From Ruminobacter sp964520475 (GTDB taxonomy: Bacteria > Pseudomonadota > Gammaproteobacteria > Enterobacterales > Succinivibrionaceae), in contig CAZFNS010000009.1 of the NCBI GenBank assembly GCA_964520475.1, positions 13,762-77,761 of the forward strand: DNA of 64,000 bases, read 5' to 3'. Shown in pieces: positions 25,284-33,320 of the stretch. The translations under genes and the position numbers were made by a program. The number at the start of each line of letters is the position of its first letter. Within the stretch, counting starts at the first letter, position 1. The notes under the pieces are model-generated. The model saw nothing but the letters and a program-made list of their open reading frames with translations. It did not search any database and had not been told where the DNA came from.

Positions 25284-25328
25284 GGAACGGCCGGCGCCGC
25301 GGGGCGCCGGCCGTTCCTCGGTTTTTTT
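25284..25328. terminator. Bidirectional terminator between mepA and the 25354 gene
   Basis: A 15-bp perfect GC-rich stem (GGAACGGCCGGCGCC and complement) with a T-run on the right. Confidence 0.8.
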
Positions 25329-25353
25329 CCTTCTTTTCTCCGTTCTCCGTCCG

Positions 25354-26073
25354 TCAGTCGAACAGGATCGGCATCTTCTTCTTCAGGTATTTGGCGAGCA
25401 GGCCGCTGTTTATCGACATCTGCAGGCGCACGCCGTCGCTGTCGACCGACCAGTTGAGCAGCCGCACCATCTCGAGGGACAGGTTCCGCTCGTTCAGGGT
25501 GTTCCTGATGCCGTCGGTCAGGTCGACCTCGTACTCTTTGGGGTTGGCCGGGCTCTTGCTCAGCCTGAGCGCCGGGATCGACTTGTTGAGGGCCGTGATC
25601 TCGAGACCCGTCGTCTTGAGCCCCACCCGGATCATGTTGCGGACGAACCACGAGGTCTCGGGCATGTCCATGGAATCGAGGTAGACCACGAGCTTGAGGG
25701 CGTTCTTGTTCAGCACGATGTCGCAGACGGACAGGTTCAGGACGACCCTCCCGTACTTGACGTGCCCGACGGTGAGCTTGACCTTGTTGAAGGAGGTGGT
25801 CTTCACGCTCACGCCCCCGATCACCCCCTGCATCTTGATCTTCGAGAGGTAGTCGTTGATCAGGTCGCACGGGACCAGGAACCGGCCGAACACGACGTCC
25901 TCGAAACGCTGCGCCTTGAGCAGGTCCCGGCCCAGGCGCTTGAGATCGCCGAACTCCACGCTCACCTGCGACTGGGCGTCGTTGACCCTGAGCTCGTAGC
26001 GCCGGTGAATGCCGTCCACCACGTTTGAGTCGAACATGGTTCCCTTGTCTGGGTTGTAGTATCTTTCGGACAT
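25354..26073 (-). CDS. Hypothetical protein
   Basis: 239 residues, not recognised. ATG at 26071-26073 chosen; the upstream in-frame extension is Gly/Ala/Arg-rich and crosses the promoter. No signal or membrane segment. The sequence (FGRFLVPCDLINDYLSKIKM, KLTVGHVKYGRVVLNLSVCDIVLNKNALKLVVYLDS, NERNLSLEMVRLLNWSVD) reads as mixed alpha/beta with amphipathic strands and a basic C-terminus (LAKYLKKKMP). It shows repeated beta motifs like lipid- or nucleic-acid-binding folds; no function is proposed. It has a strong promoter of its own. Confidence 0.65.
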   Translation of the reverse strand: MSERYYNPDKGTMFDSNVVDGIHRRYELRVNDAQSQVSVEFGDLKRLGRDLLKAQRFEDVVFGRFLVPCDLINDYLSKIKMQGVIGGVSVKTTSFNKVKLTVGHVKYGRVVLNLSVCDIVLNKNALKLVVYLDSMDMPETSWFVRNMIRVGLKTTGLEITALNKSIPALRLSKSPANPKEYEVDLTDGIRNTLNERNLSLEMVRLLNWSVDSDGVRLQMSINSGLLAKYLKKKMPILFD

Positions 26074-26142
26074 GGCGCCGGCCTCGCGTGTTATGGCAGT
26101 TTCAGGAGTTCCCGCGGGCGCGCCGCGCGCGCCCCGGATTTC

Positions 26143-26172
26143 ATTATAGCCGTGCCTGAGGGGATTTGTCAA
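26143..26172 (-). promoter_or_regulatory. Strong sigma70 promoter of the 25354 gene
   Basis: Minus-strand TTGACA (26167-26172), 18-bp spacer, TATAAT (26143-26148): both boxes match consensus. Confidence 0.8.
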
Positions 26173-26234
26173 AACGGCATGCGATATCGGGCCGCGCGGG
26201 GATTTCCCCCGCGGGGCGCGGGATCGCGGGCGCG

Positions 26235-26265
26235 AAAAAACGGTCCGGCGCGCCGCGCCGGACCG
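26235..26265 (-). terminator. Terminator after ddh
   Basis: Minus-strand CGGTCCGGCGCG/CGCCGGACCG stem followed by six T. Confidence 0.85.
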
Positions 26266-26308
26266 TTCCGTCCCGGAGGGCCCGGGGGTTCCCCGGGCCG
26301 GCCGGACG

Positions 26309-27280
26309 TCAGAGCATGTGGGCTCTCAGCTCCTCGCCGCTCAGCGGGCTCAGGTAGGCCGGGGCCACGTCGAACACGGTGAAGCAGCCGGTTCTGCCCT
26401 CGGCGCGGAACCTGTTCAGGGCGCGGGCGTAGGCCACGAGCACGCAGGCGGTGAATTCCGGGTTGGAATCCAGTTTCAGGCTGTACTCGATGACGTGGGT
26501 GTTGCCGCCGGTGGAGCCGGAACGGATCACGAAGCCGCCGTGGGCGATGCCGCTGTGGTCGCGCGCGAACTCCTCCTCCGAGATGAAGTGGACGACGGTG
26601 TCGTAGTCGGAGAAGTAGTTGGGCATCGTTTTGATCTCGTTCTCGACGTAAGCCGCGTCGCCGTCGGCCTCAAGGACGACGAAGCATTCGCGCAGGTGTT
26701 TCTGGCGGGTGGTCAGGTCGGGGTTGGAGCCGCTGCGCACCGCCGCGAGGGCCTCCTCTTTCGGGATGGTGTACTGTTTCGCGTTTTTGACGCCCCTGAT
26801 TCTCCTGACGGCGTCGGAATGGCCCTGGCTGACGCCTTTGCCCCAGAAGGTGTAGTCGCGGCCCTCGGGGAGGATCGCGTTGGCGTAGGCGCGGTTCAGC
26901 GAGAACATGCCCGGGTCCCAGCCCACCGAGATCATGGCCGCGGTGCCGGCCGCGCGGGCGGCGGCGTCGACGGCGGCGAAGTGCTGCGGGATGTGCGCGT
27001 GGGTGTCGAAGCTGTCGATGACGTTAAAGTCTTGCGCCAGCGCGGGGGTCATCCCGGGAAGATCCGTGGCGCTGCCGCCGCAGATAATCAGCACGTCGAT
27101 TTTGTCCCGCCACTCGGCCGCCTGCGCGGCGGCGACGACGGGAACGCCCGAGGCGACCTGCACCGAAGCCGGATCCCGGCGGGTGAAAACCGCCGCCAGC
27201 TCGGTGTCGGGATTGAGCGCCACCGCTTTCTCCACGCCTTTGCCCAGGTTGCCGTAACCGTAAATGCCAAGTCTGATCAT
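26309..27280 (-). CDS. ddh: meso-Diaminopimelate D-dehydrogenase
   Basis: NADPH-dependent enzyme making meso-DAP directly from tetrahydrodipicolinate and ammonia, a one-step route to lysine and peptidoglycan DAP. 323 residues, usual length. Rossmann GYGNLGKGVEK at the N-terminus; GSATD, VGWDPGMFSLNR, SQGHSDAVRRI and LDSNPEFTACV match Corynebacterium Ddh blocks closely. Start after AAAGGAG. Flanked by a 421-bp AT-containing spacer upstream and its own terminator. Most gammaproteobacteria rely on the succinylase route (known); whether this strain also has dapD/dapE cannot be seen here. Confidence 0.94.
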   Translation of the reverse strand: MIRLGIYGYGNLGKGVEKAVALNPDTELAAVFTRRDPASVQVASGVPVVAAAQAAEWRDKIDVLIICGGSATDLPGMTPALAQDFNVIDSFDTHAHIPQHFAAVDAAARAAGTAAMISVGWDPGMFSLNRAYANAILPEGRDYTFWGKGVSQGHSDAVRRIRGVKNAKQYTIPKEEALAAVRSGSNPDLTTRQKHLRECFVVLEADGDAAYVENEIKTMPNYFSDYDTVVHFISEEEFARDHSGIAHGGFVIRSGSTGGNTHVIEYSLKLDSNPEFTACVLVAYARALNRFRAEGRTGCFTVFDVAPAYLSPLSGEELRAHML

Positions 27281-27562
27281 TTTGGACTCCTTAAAGTTTC
27301 CTTAATGAATGAAAATGAATGAAATTTTCAGTTAAAACAAGGCCTGATATGCAATACAACTCGGAATGCAATTTCATAAACCGAGTTTATTGTAGATCAA
27401 ACTTTTCGGGTCCTGACGAAAAAAAAAGGGGAAAAAAGCAATTATTTCGGGATTTTCCCCCTTTTAAGGCATTAATAATTAAACTCTTTCCGGGGGTTCT
27501 CAAAACGGTGCGTAAAACTGCCGTTTCGGTGCAGAAAAAACGGGCCCGGCGGGCGAAAAACG

Positions 27563-27590
27563 AAAAAAACGCGAAAAACCGCGTTTTTTT
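27563..27590. terminator. Bidirectional terminator after the BON gene
   Basis: AAAAAAACGCG, six-base loop, CGCGTTTTTTT. It lies in the 421-bp spacer 27281-27701; the rest of that spacer is AT-rich towards ddh and holds no credible gene. Confidence 0.75.
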
Positions 27591-27701
27591 CCGGAGAATT
27601 CCGCGCGCCGCCCGGGGAACCCGCCCCGGACCCCCCGCGCGGAGGGTCCGGGCGCCCGAACGCGGGGGCCGGAGCTCCCGCCCGGGCGGGCGGCGCGGGC
27701 G

Positions 27702-28535
27702 CTACTCGATGATGAAGGTGTCGTCGGACGAGCCGCCCGGCGCCGTCTCCCCGGGGGTCTTCCCGGCGATGTCGGGCGAGGAGGAGTTCGCGGTGTCGTT
27801 TATGACCACGGGAGCGGACGACGGCTGCTCGACGAGGGTCTCGTCCTCGATGTACTCGGGGGTCTCCACCGGGGCCATCGGCTCGGGAGCCGGCTTCGCG
27901 GCGGGCACGTCCTGGGCCGCGCCGGCGTTCTCCGGGGCGGGCTTCACGTCCTCGAGGAACTCGAAGATCCTGACCACCTTCTTGACCCCGTCGATCTGCC
28001 GCGCCACGTTGACCGCGCGGTTGGCCTCGCTCTTGTTGACCAGACCGATCAGGTAAACGGCCTTGTTCTCGGTGATGACCTTGAACCTGCCGGAGTTGAT
28101 GTCGTCGCCGAACAGGAGCTGCGTCTTGACCTTGGTGGTGATCCAGGTGTCGCGCGAGCGGTCGGACATGCCGAGGGGCTCGATCATCTCGATGCGGTTC
28201 ACGACCTTTTTGACCTCGGGGATGGTCTTGACCCGGGACACGATGTACTCGATGTACTCCTTATCCTGGCACTGCCCCGTGAGCAGCAGGATGCCGTTCA
28301 CGGAAGTGGCGTCGAGCTTCGACTTCTTGTAGATCTCCCGGTTGTTGGAAAGATAGCCCCGGCTCTTCTGCTCGATGGCCTCGTCGTCGACCATGGTGCC
28401 GACCGTGCGGCTGTCGGCGGCCACCATGGCGCCCGCGCCCACGGCGCTGCCCGCCACGACGGCGGCGCACCCGGTCGCGCCGGCTCCGGCCAGCGCCCCC
28501 AGCATCAGCAGAACGGCGATTTTGTTGTTATGCAT
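27702..28535 (-). CDS. Dual BON-domain outer-membrane lipoprotein, DolP/YraP-like
   Basis: 277 residues; signal ending LAGAGATGC is a lipobox. Two BON domains follow: ATSVNGILLLTGQCQDKEYIEYIVSRV...VKKVVNRIE and the second TWITTKVKTQLLFGDDINSGRFKVI...VYLIGLVNKSEANRAV...GVKKVVRIFE, as in E. coli DolP (191 residues, known), which binds anionic phospholipid and supports outer-membrane integrity. An added Pro/Ala/Glu/Ser-rich tail of about 80 residues is absent from DolP. It shares strand with ddh and the Sel1 gene. Confidence 0.88.
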   Translation of the reverse strand: MHNNKIAVLLMLGALAGAGATGCAAVVAGSAVGAGAMVAADSRTVGTMVDDEAIEQKSRGYLSNNREIYKKSKLDATSVNGILLLTGQCQDKEYIEYIVSRVKTIPEVKKVVNRIEMIEPLGMSDRSRDTWITTKVKTQLLFGDDINSGRFKVITENKAVYLIGLVNKSEANRAVNVARQIDGVKKVVRIFEFLEDVKPAPENAGAAQDVPAAKPAPEPMAPVETPEYIEDETLVEQPSSAPVVINDTANSSSPDIAGKTPGETAPGGSSDDTFIIE

Positions 28536-28622
28536 ATGTCCCCTCCTGAAAAAGGATCGTGTTGTGCGCCGGCGCGCGCCGGCCGAAAAAAATCCCCGGG
28601 GCCCGTCCCCCGGCCCGCCCGG

Positions 28623-30680
28623 TCAGCGCCCGGCGCGGCATTCTTCCTTAACTCTCGCGTAGCGGTCCGCGACCAGGTCGTCCGTCTCTTCTTTCTGCCG
28701 CAGGAGCTTCCCGGCGTCGTCGTACCCGAAATCCTCGGCGCCCAGGGCGAGCCAGCCGAGCCCGAGGTCGTAGTGGCCGAGCGAGGCGTAATAGTAGTCG
28801 CCCAGGTAGACGATGGCGTCGTGGTGCCCCGCGCAGGCCGCGTTCTTGAGCAGGCCCTCGACGTTCTCCTTCATTTCGTCGGGCAGCGTCACGGAGTTGT
28901 TGATGAGCACCGCCTCCAGGTACATGGCGTCGGTGCTCCCGCGCGCCATGGCCTTCTCGTACCATTCCGACGCGTACACGTCGTTCTTGGGCACGCCCTG
29001 CCCCCGGTCGTACATCATGCCGAGGAACGTCTGGGCGTAGGCGCTCGCGCCCGCGATCTTGAGGAACTGCTCGCGCGCGCGGTCGTAATCCCCGTTCACG
29101 TAGTAAATGCGGCCGAGGTTCTCGGTGGCGACGAGGTGCCCCTTGGCGGCCGCCGCGGCGAAGTACTTCTCGGCCTCGTCGAACTTGTCCTGCTCGTAGA
29201 GGATCTCGCCGGCCCGGGCCGCGGCCTCCGCGGCGTTGTCGGAAGCGCCGGCGGCGATAGCCTCGTAGCGCTCCAGCGCCGCGGCGAGATCGCCGCTCTC
29301 GTCGAGCGCCGAGGCCAGGGTGAAGTCAGCCTCGGTCTGGCCGGCGTCCGCGGCGAGCGTCAGGTACCTGATCGCCTGGGTAAGGTTGCGCTCCACCCCG
29401 GTGCCGAGGTAGAGGATCTCCCCGTACCGCAGGGCGGCCGGCGGGTATTTCTCGTCGGCGAGCCGGCGGAATATATCGACGGCCTCGGCGTCGTACTTCG
29501 AGGCGATCCTGCCCTCGTAGAGCATCATGCCGATCCGGTACTCGGCGTCGGTCACGCCGGCGGCCGCGGCCCGCTTCAGGTACTTGGCGGCCAGCTCGTC
29601 GTCTTTTTTCGTGCCGATGCCCTCGGCGTACATTTTTCCTATTATATAGGCCGCCTCCGGATCGTCAGGGGCGAGTTCGATCCCCCGCTTGGCGAAGCTG
29701 AAGGCCTCGCCGGGATCGGCCGTGACGTCGGAGCCGCTCATGTAGATCTCGGCCAGGGCGGCGTACGCCTTGGGGTAGCCGGCCTTCTCGGCGGCGCGCG
29801 CGTAGTGCACGGCCTCCATCCGGTCCGCGGGCAGGCCGTACAGGCCCTCCGCGTACACCTTGTACAGGAAATAGGCCGCCGGGCCGTAATTCGCGGCGGC
29901 GACGAGATCCTTTATCCCCGCGAGCCCCCGGGCGGCCGTTTCCGCGCCGGGATCCGACAGCATGGCCCGGTAGTCGAGGAGCGCGGCCTCGGAATCGTTT
30001 TTGTCCGCGACGTAGGGCCGGATCAGCTCGCGGGCCTTTCCGGGATTGGCGGGCGTCCCGAAGCCGTCGAGGTAGCACTCGGCGAGCAGCAGATCGGCCT
30101 CCCGCCGGGGCGCTTCCTTCTGCTCCCGGAAAATCAGCCCGAATGCCTCCTTCGGCCCCGGTTTCTTCGCGAGGCCGTCCTTGAGGATCCTGACGAGCCG
30201 CCAGCGCCCGCGGTTGTCGCCGCCCGCGGCCGCCCGCGCGAAGCTGCGGGCCGCCTTCGCGTACTCCCCGCGCTTCAGGTAATGCTCCCCGAGGGGATAG
30301 AACACCCTGACGACGTTCCGCGCGGCCGCGCCCTTGAGCAGGGCCTCGCCTTCCTTCTCCCGCTCGGGGCCGCTCTCGCCGCTCAGGTAGCAGAGCCCGG
30401 TCACGACGTCGCGGTCCTCGGGAAACGCGTCTTTGAACCGCGCGGCGTAGCCGAGGGCCCGCCCGCAGTCGCCGCGGTCGAGCCCGTCGTAGGCGAGCCG
30501 GACGGCGGCCTCGGCCGAGCCGGCCTCGGCGGCCCGCTCGTACATGCGGACAAGCTCCTCCGCGGGCGCGCCGTCGCGCTCGGCCTCCCGGCATTCCTCG
30601 AGCAGTTCCTCGGGCCCGCCCCCGCAGCCCGCGAGCGCGGCGAGAAGCGGCAGGCACGCCGCCAGACACGGTATCTTCAA
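28623..30680 (-). CDS. Sel1/TPR-like repeat lipoprotein
   Basis: 685 residues. Lipobox in ACLPLLAALAGCGGG. The whole mature protein is a solenoid of Sel1-like repeats (A..Y.LG.MY..G.G...D...A..Y...AA..G...A), for instance YIIGKMYAEGIGTKKDDELA and TFLGMMYDRGQGVPKNDVYA. Unlike the Hcp-like protein at 22334 it lacks paired cysteines. Such lipoproteins (AlgK, EnhC types) scaffold envelope complexes. It ends 87 bp before the BON lipoprotein gene on the same strand, so an envelope operon is likely. Confidence 0.85.
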   Translation of the reverse strand: MKIPCLAACLPLLAALAGCGGGPEELLEECREAERDGAPAEELVRMYERAAEAGSAEAAVRLAYDGLDRGDCGRALGYAARFKDAFPEDRDVVTGLCYLSGESGPEREKEGEALLKGAAARNVVRVFYPLGEHYLKRGEYAKAARSFARAAAGGDNRGRWRLVRILKDGLAKKPGPKEAFGLIFREQKEAPRREADLLLAECYLDGFGTPANPGKARELIRPYVADKNDSEAALLDYRAMLSDPGAETAARGLAGIKDLVAAANYGPAAYFLYKVYAEGLYGLPADRMEAVHYARAAEKAGYPKAYAALAEIYMSGSDVTADPGEAFSFAKRGIELAPDDPEAAYIIGKMYAEGIGTKKDDELAAKYLKRAAAAGVTDAEYRIGMMLYEGRIASKYDAEAVDIFRRLADEKYPPAALRYGEILYLGTGVERNLTQAIRYLTLAADAGQTEADFTLASALDESGDLAAALERYEAIAAGASDNAAEAAARAGEILYEQDKFDEAEKYFAAAAAKGHLVATENLGRIYYVNGDYDRAREQFLKIAGASAYAQTFLGMMYDRGQGVPKNDVYASEWYEKAMARGSTDAMYLEAVLINNSVTLPDEMKENVEGLLKNAACAGHHDAIVYLGDYYYASLGHYDLGLGWLALGAEDFGYDDAGKLLRQKEETDDLVADRYARVKEECRAGR

Positions 30681-30736
30681 AGTTTTATCCCCGGATGTTT
30701 TTCAGGTTCGCAGTCGCGATAAAAAAATTCGGTATC

Positions 30737-30742
30737 ATTATA
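30737..30742 (-). promoter_or_regulatory. -10 box of the Sel1 lipoprotein gene
   Basis: Minus-strand GGTTATAATG about 57 bp upstream of the 30680 start. It overlaps the tail of the tRNA terminator region. Confidence 0.55.
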
Positions 30743-30751
30743 ACCGCAAAA

Positions 30752-30785
30752 ACGCGCGGCTACCCGGGTCGCGCGTGTTTTTTTT
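30752..30785. terminator. Bidirectional hairpin terminator downstream of the tRNA cluster
   Basis: ACGCGCG, 11-base loop, CGCGCGT with T8 on the right and A5 on the left; read on the minus strand it would end the tRNA-Pro transcript. The stretch 30786-30978 holds no gene. Confidence 0.6.
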
Positions 30786-30978
30786 GTTAAAAATGCCACA
30801 CGGGGCGGGGCCGGGCCCGCGGCGGCCGGGAAAAGCGCGGGCGGGACGGCGAAACGGCGCGACGAGCAAGACGCGGAGCGCGCGATCGAACGCCATAAGG
30901 TAAGGTATGAGGTGGTATAAGATATAGAAATGAAATCTCCGGGCGATCCCGGAAGGAACGTCCCCGCGGCGCGCGGGA

Positions 30979-31055
30979 TGGTCGGCGATGCAGGATTTGA
31001 ACCTGCGACCCTCTGGCCCCGATCCAGATGCGCTACCGGGCTGCGCTAATCGCCG
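30979..31055 (-). tRNA. tRNA-Pro (anticodon CGG), copy 1
   Basis: 77-nt cloverleaf with encoded CCA. Acceptor CGGCGAT/ATCGCCG, anticodon stem TCTGG/CCAGA with loop ATCGGGG, T arm GCAGG TTCAAAT CCTGC. Reads CCG, a frequent proline codon in this GC-rich genome. Identical to copy 2. Confidence 0.95.
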
Positions 31056-31117
31056 GACGGTGAAATTCGCGCCGCGCCTCCGGAAACCGGAAGACGGGCT
31101 TTGTGATTTTCGCGGAA

Positions 31118-31194
31118 TGGTCGGCGATGCAGGATTTGAACCTGCGACCCTCTGGCCCCGATCCAGATGCGCTACCGGGCTGCGCTAATCGCCG
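31118..31194 (-). tRNA. tRNA-Pro (anticodon CGG), copy 2
   Basis: Base-for-base duplicate of copy 1, 77 nt with CCA; the spacers between copies differ, so this is a duplication of the gene itself, not of the whole unit. Confidence 0.95.
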
Positions 31195-31222
31195 AACCGC
31201 TTCGGTTTTGCCGCTTTTGAGA

Positions 31223-31299
31223 TGGTCGGCGATACAGGGTTCGAACCTGCGACCCTCAGACCCCCAGCCTGATGCGCTACCTGACTGCGCCAATCGCCG
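31223..31299 (-). tRNA. tRNA-Pro (anticodon GGG)
   Basis: 77-nt cloverleaf with CCA; anticodon loop CTGGGGG, T arm GCAGG TTCGAAC CCTGT. Acceptor stem identical to the CGG copies. It is first in the transcript and nearest the promoter. Confidence 0.95.
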
Positions 31300-31317
31300 A
31301 ATCTCAAAAACGCGTTC

Positions 31318-31345
31318 ATTATATATCTTTAAATTCTCAGGTCAA
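31318..31345 (-). promoter_or_regulatory. Promoter of the tRNA-Pro cluster
   Basis: Minus-strand TTGACC (31340-31345), 16-bp spacer, TATAAT (31318-31323); the first mature tRNA begins 18 bp below the -10. Near-consensus, as expected for stable RNA. Confidence 0.85.
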
Positions 31346-31565
31346 GAGCTTTTTAACCGTTGTGCGCTTTACGCGCGAAATACCGCGTTTCCGCGGGCGC
31401 GGAACGCGGACGGCCGGCCCCGCCGTCCCGGGAGGATCCCTCCCGCAAAAAACTCCCCAAACCGCCGGCTTATGTGTTAATCTTAAGAAAGCCCGGCGGA
31501 TGACCGCTCCGGGCCCGGCTGAAAAGCGGCCGCCCGCCAACGCTTGCACATACGGGGAGCACAAC

Positions 31566-32141
31566 ATGACCAGCATCAAAGGAACGCAAACGGAAAAGAA
31601 CATTCTCAAGGCTTTCGTCGGGGAATCCCAGGCCAGGAACCGCTACACCTACTACGCCGGAACGGCGAGGAAGGAAGGACTCGTGCAGATCAGCGCGATC
31701 TTCACCGAGACCGCCGAGCAGGAAAAGGAGCACGCCAAGCGCCTCTTCAAGCTTCTCGAGGGCGGCCGGGTCGAGATAACCGACGTCTGCGCCGCCGGGG
31801 TCGTCGGCTCGACCCTGGACAACCTCAAAGCCGCCGCCGAGGGCGAAAACGCGGAATGGACCGAAATGTACCCGTCCTTCGCCGCGACGGCCCGGGAAGA
31901 GGGTTTCCCGGAGATCGCCGCGATCTTCGAGGCCATCGCCGTCGCCGAAAAGGGCCACGAGCGCGCCTACCGCACGCTGTACGCGAACCTCGAGGAAGGG
32001 AAGACCTTCAAGCGGGACGGCGTCGTGATCTGGCGGTGCCGCAACTGCGGCTACCTCCACGAGGGGCCGGAGGCGCCCGAGGTCTGCCCCGCCTGCGCGC
32101 ATCCGCGGGCGCACTTCGAGCTGTACGCGCCGCTCGCGTAA
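31566..32141 (+). CDS. Rubrerythrin
   Basis: 191-residue cytoplasmic diiron-rubredoxin protein that reduces hydrogen peroxide in anaerobes. Four-helix ferritin-like domain with iron-binding Glu/His motifs: FVGESQARNRYTYY, TAEQEKEHAKRL, FPEIAAIFEAIAVAEKGHERAY. C-terminal rubredoxin knuckles WRCRNCGYLHEG and EVCPACAHPRAHF. ATG at 31566 after GGGAG. Stands alone with a terminator behind it. Points to an oxygen-sensitive lifestyle. Confidence 0.96.
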   Translation: MTSIKGTQTEKNILKAFVGESQARNRYTYYAGTARKEGLVQISAIFTETAEQEKEHAKRLFKLLEGGRVEITDVCAAGVVGSTLDNLKAAAEGENAEWTEMYPSFAATAREEGFPEIAAIFEAIAVAEKGHERAYRTLYANLEEGKTFKRDGVVIWRCRNCGYLHEGPEAPEVCPACAHPRAHFELYAPLA

Positions 32142-32156
32142 CCGAAAACCTTCCGG

Positions 32157-32183
32157 GCCCGGCGGGAGCCGGGCTCTTTTTTT
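32157..32183 (+). terminator. Terminator after rubrerythrin
   Basis: GCCCGGC, GGGA loop, GCCGGGC, then a T-rich run. Confidence 0.8.
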
Positions 32184-32210
32184 CCCCGGGGAGACCCCCC
32201 GCCCGGGGAT

Positions 32211-32263
32211 ATCCGCGGATTATCCGCGGATAAGTGGATAAACGTTCCCTTTTCTGCTATAAT
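32211..32263 (+). promoter_or_regulatory. Promoter with twin palindromes before the 32341 gene
   Basis: Two copies of the 10-bp palindrome ATCCGCGGAT (32211-32220, 32222-32231), 11 bp apart, abut TGGATA (32235-32240), 17-bp spacer, extended TGCTATAAT (-10 at 32258-32263). The one-turn spacing upstream of a promoter suggests a protein-binding site. The boxes are seen; binding is inference. Confidence 0.55.
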
Positions 32264-32340
32264 TCCTTACGGGATTTTCCGGCCGGACGAGATCGCGGCC
32301 CGGAAAACAAAAATAAGAACAAATTTCGGACAGAATTGCG

Positions 32341-33234
32341 ATGAAAATATTTAAAGCGTTAACTAGAACCTCCCTGGCCCTGGCCGTCGCGGGAGCCGTC
32401 GTCCTGGGCGGCGGCTTTGTTCCCGGGGACGCCCGCGCCGCGGACGGAGACAAAAGAGAACTGACCGCCGCCGACATCCCCGCGCTGGTAAGGGCCGTGG
32501 CCGTCAAGGATCTGAAGGCTTCCCTCTACCGGTTCGACGCGTCGATGAACCTGATGTCCGGCACCAGGAACCGCGACGACTTCCTGATCAACCGCGACGA
32601 GCTCTGGCGCAGCCGCGAGGAGCTGAGCTACGCCGTCAAGGCGCTCGAGGACGATCCGGGAGCCGCGGCGGACGCCAAGATCTCCGAAATCGTCACCCTG
32701 ACGGGCGAGCTGCTCCTCAAGTGCGAGGATTTCGCCAACAACCAGAACGAGATCATCGCCAAGTACAACAACTACGTCGACGGTCCCGAAGTGTTCAAAA
32801 CGGTGTTCAAGAACCTGGCCGAGACCGAGCGCCTCGCGAGCAGCAAGGAGCTGAGCGCCGAGGACGAGACCAAGTACGTGCAGATCACCAGCGCCCGCGG
32901 CGCGTACGAAATCGCCATCGAGGAGCTCTTCAAAGCGAGCTCGGTGGCCGAGATGACCGAAGTCGTGGCGCGCGTCCAGAAGACCCACGAGAACTACTCG
33001 AACCTCATCGGCGCCAACGCGAAGGTTTTCCCGGAAATGAAGGGCGCCTTCGAGGAGGCCAACAACTCGTTCAAGAAGCTGTTCGCCAACAAGGGGTACG
33101 GCTCCGAGTACTATTCGTACCTGCAGCTCAAGGAAGCCCAGGACGCCACCAACGACTACTACCGCAAGACCCTCAAGGAGCTGCTCAAGACCATCGGCCA
33201 GGTCGAAAACGGCCTCAAGGCGAAGCTGATGTAG
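32341..33234 (+). CDS. Exported helical-bundle protein
   Basis: 297 residues with a signal peptide (LTRTSLALAVAGAVVLGGGFVPGDARA). The mature part is almost all helical with heptad-like spacing (MNLMSGTRNRDDFLINRDELWRSREEL, KISEIVTLTGELLLKCEDFANNQNEI, VVARVQKTHENYSNLIGANA). It resembles the periplasmic four-helix sensor domains of chemoreceptors, but no transmembrane helix or signalling domain follows. It could be a soluble binding partner. Own promoter and own terminator; convergent to the McrBC-like operon. Function not recognised. Confidence 0.7.
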   Translation: MKIFKALTRTSLALAVAGAVVLGGGFVPGDARAADGDKRELTAADIPALVRAVAVKDLKASLYRFDASMNLMSGTRNRDDFLINRDELWRSREELSYAVKALEDDPGAAADAKISEIVTLTGELLLKCEDFANNQNEIIAKYNNYVDGPEVFKTVFKNLAETERLASSKELSAEDETKYVQITSARGAYEIAIEELFKASSVAEMTEVVARVQKTHENYSNLIGANAKVFPEMKGAFEEANNSFKKLFANKGYGSEYYSYLQLKEAQDATNDYYRKTLKELLKTIGQVENGLKAKLM

Positions 33235-33256
33235 CCCCCGGTTCCCCGGAAACCCG

Positions 33257-33286
33257 CAGGGCCGTCTCGCGACGGCCCTGTTTTTT
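33257..33286 (+). terminator. Terminator after the 32341 gene
   Basis: Perfect 10-bp stem CAGGGCCGTC/GACGGCCCTG, TCGC loop, six T. Confidence 0.9.
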
Positions 33287-33320
33287 CGGCCGGGGAGTTT
33301 CCCGGGGGCGGACGGCGCCG

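Noticed and set aside
27319..28056. 245-codon plus-strand open frame
   Set aside because: Starts in the ddh upstream region, crosses a terminator and runs antisense to the BON lipoprotein.
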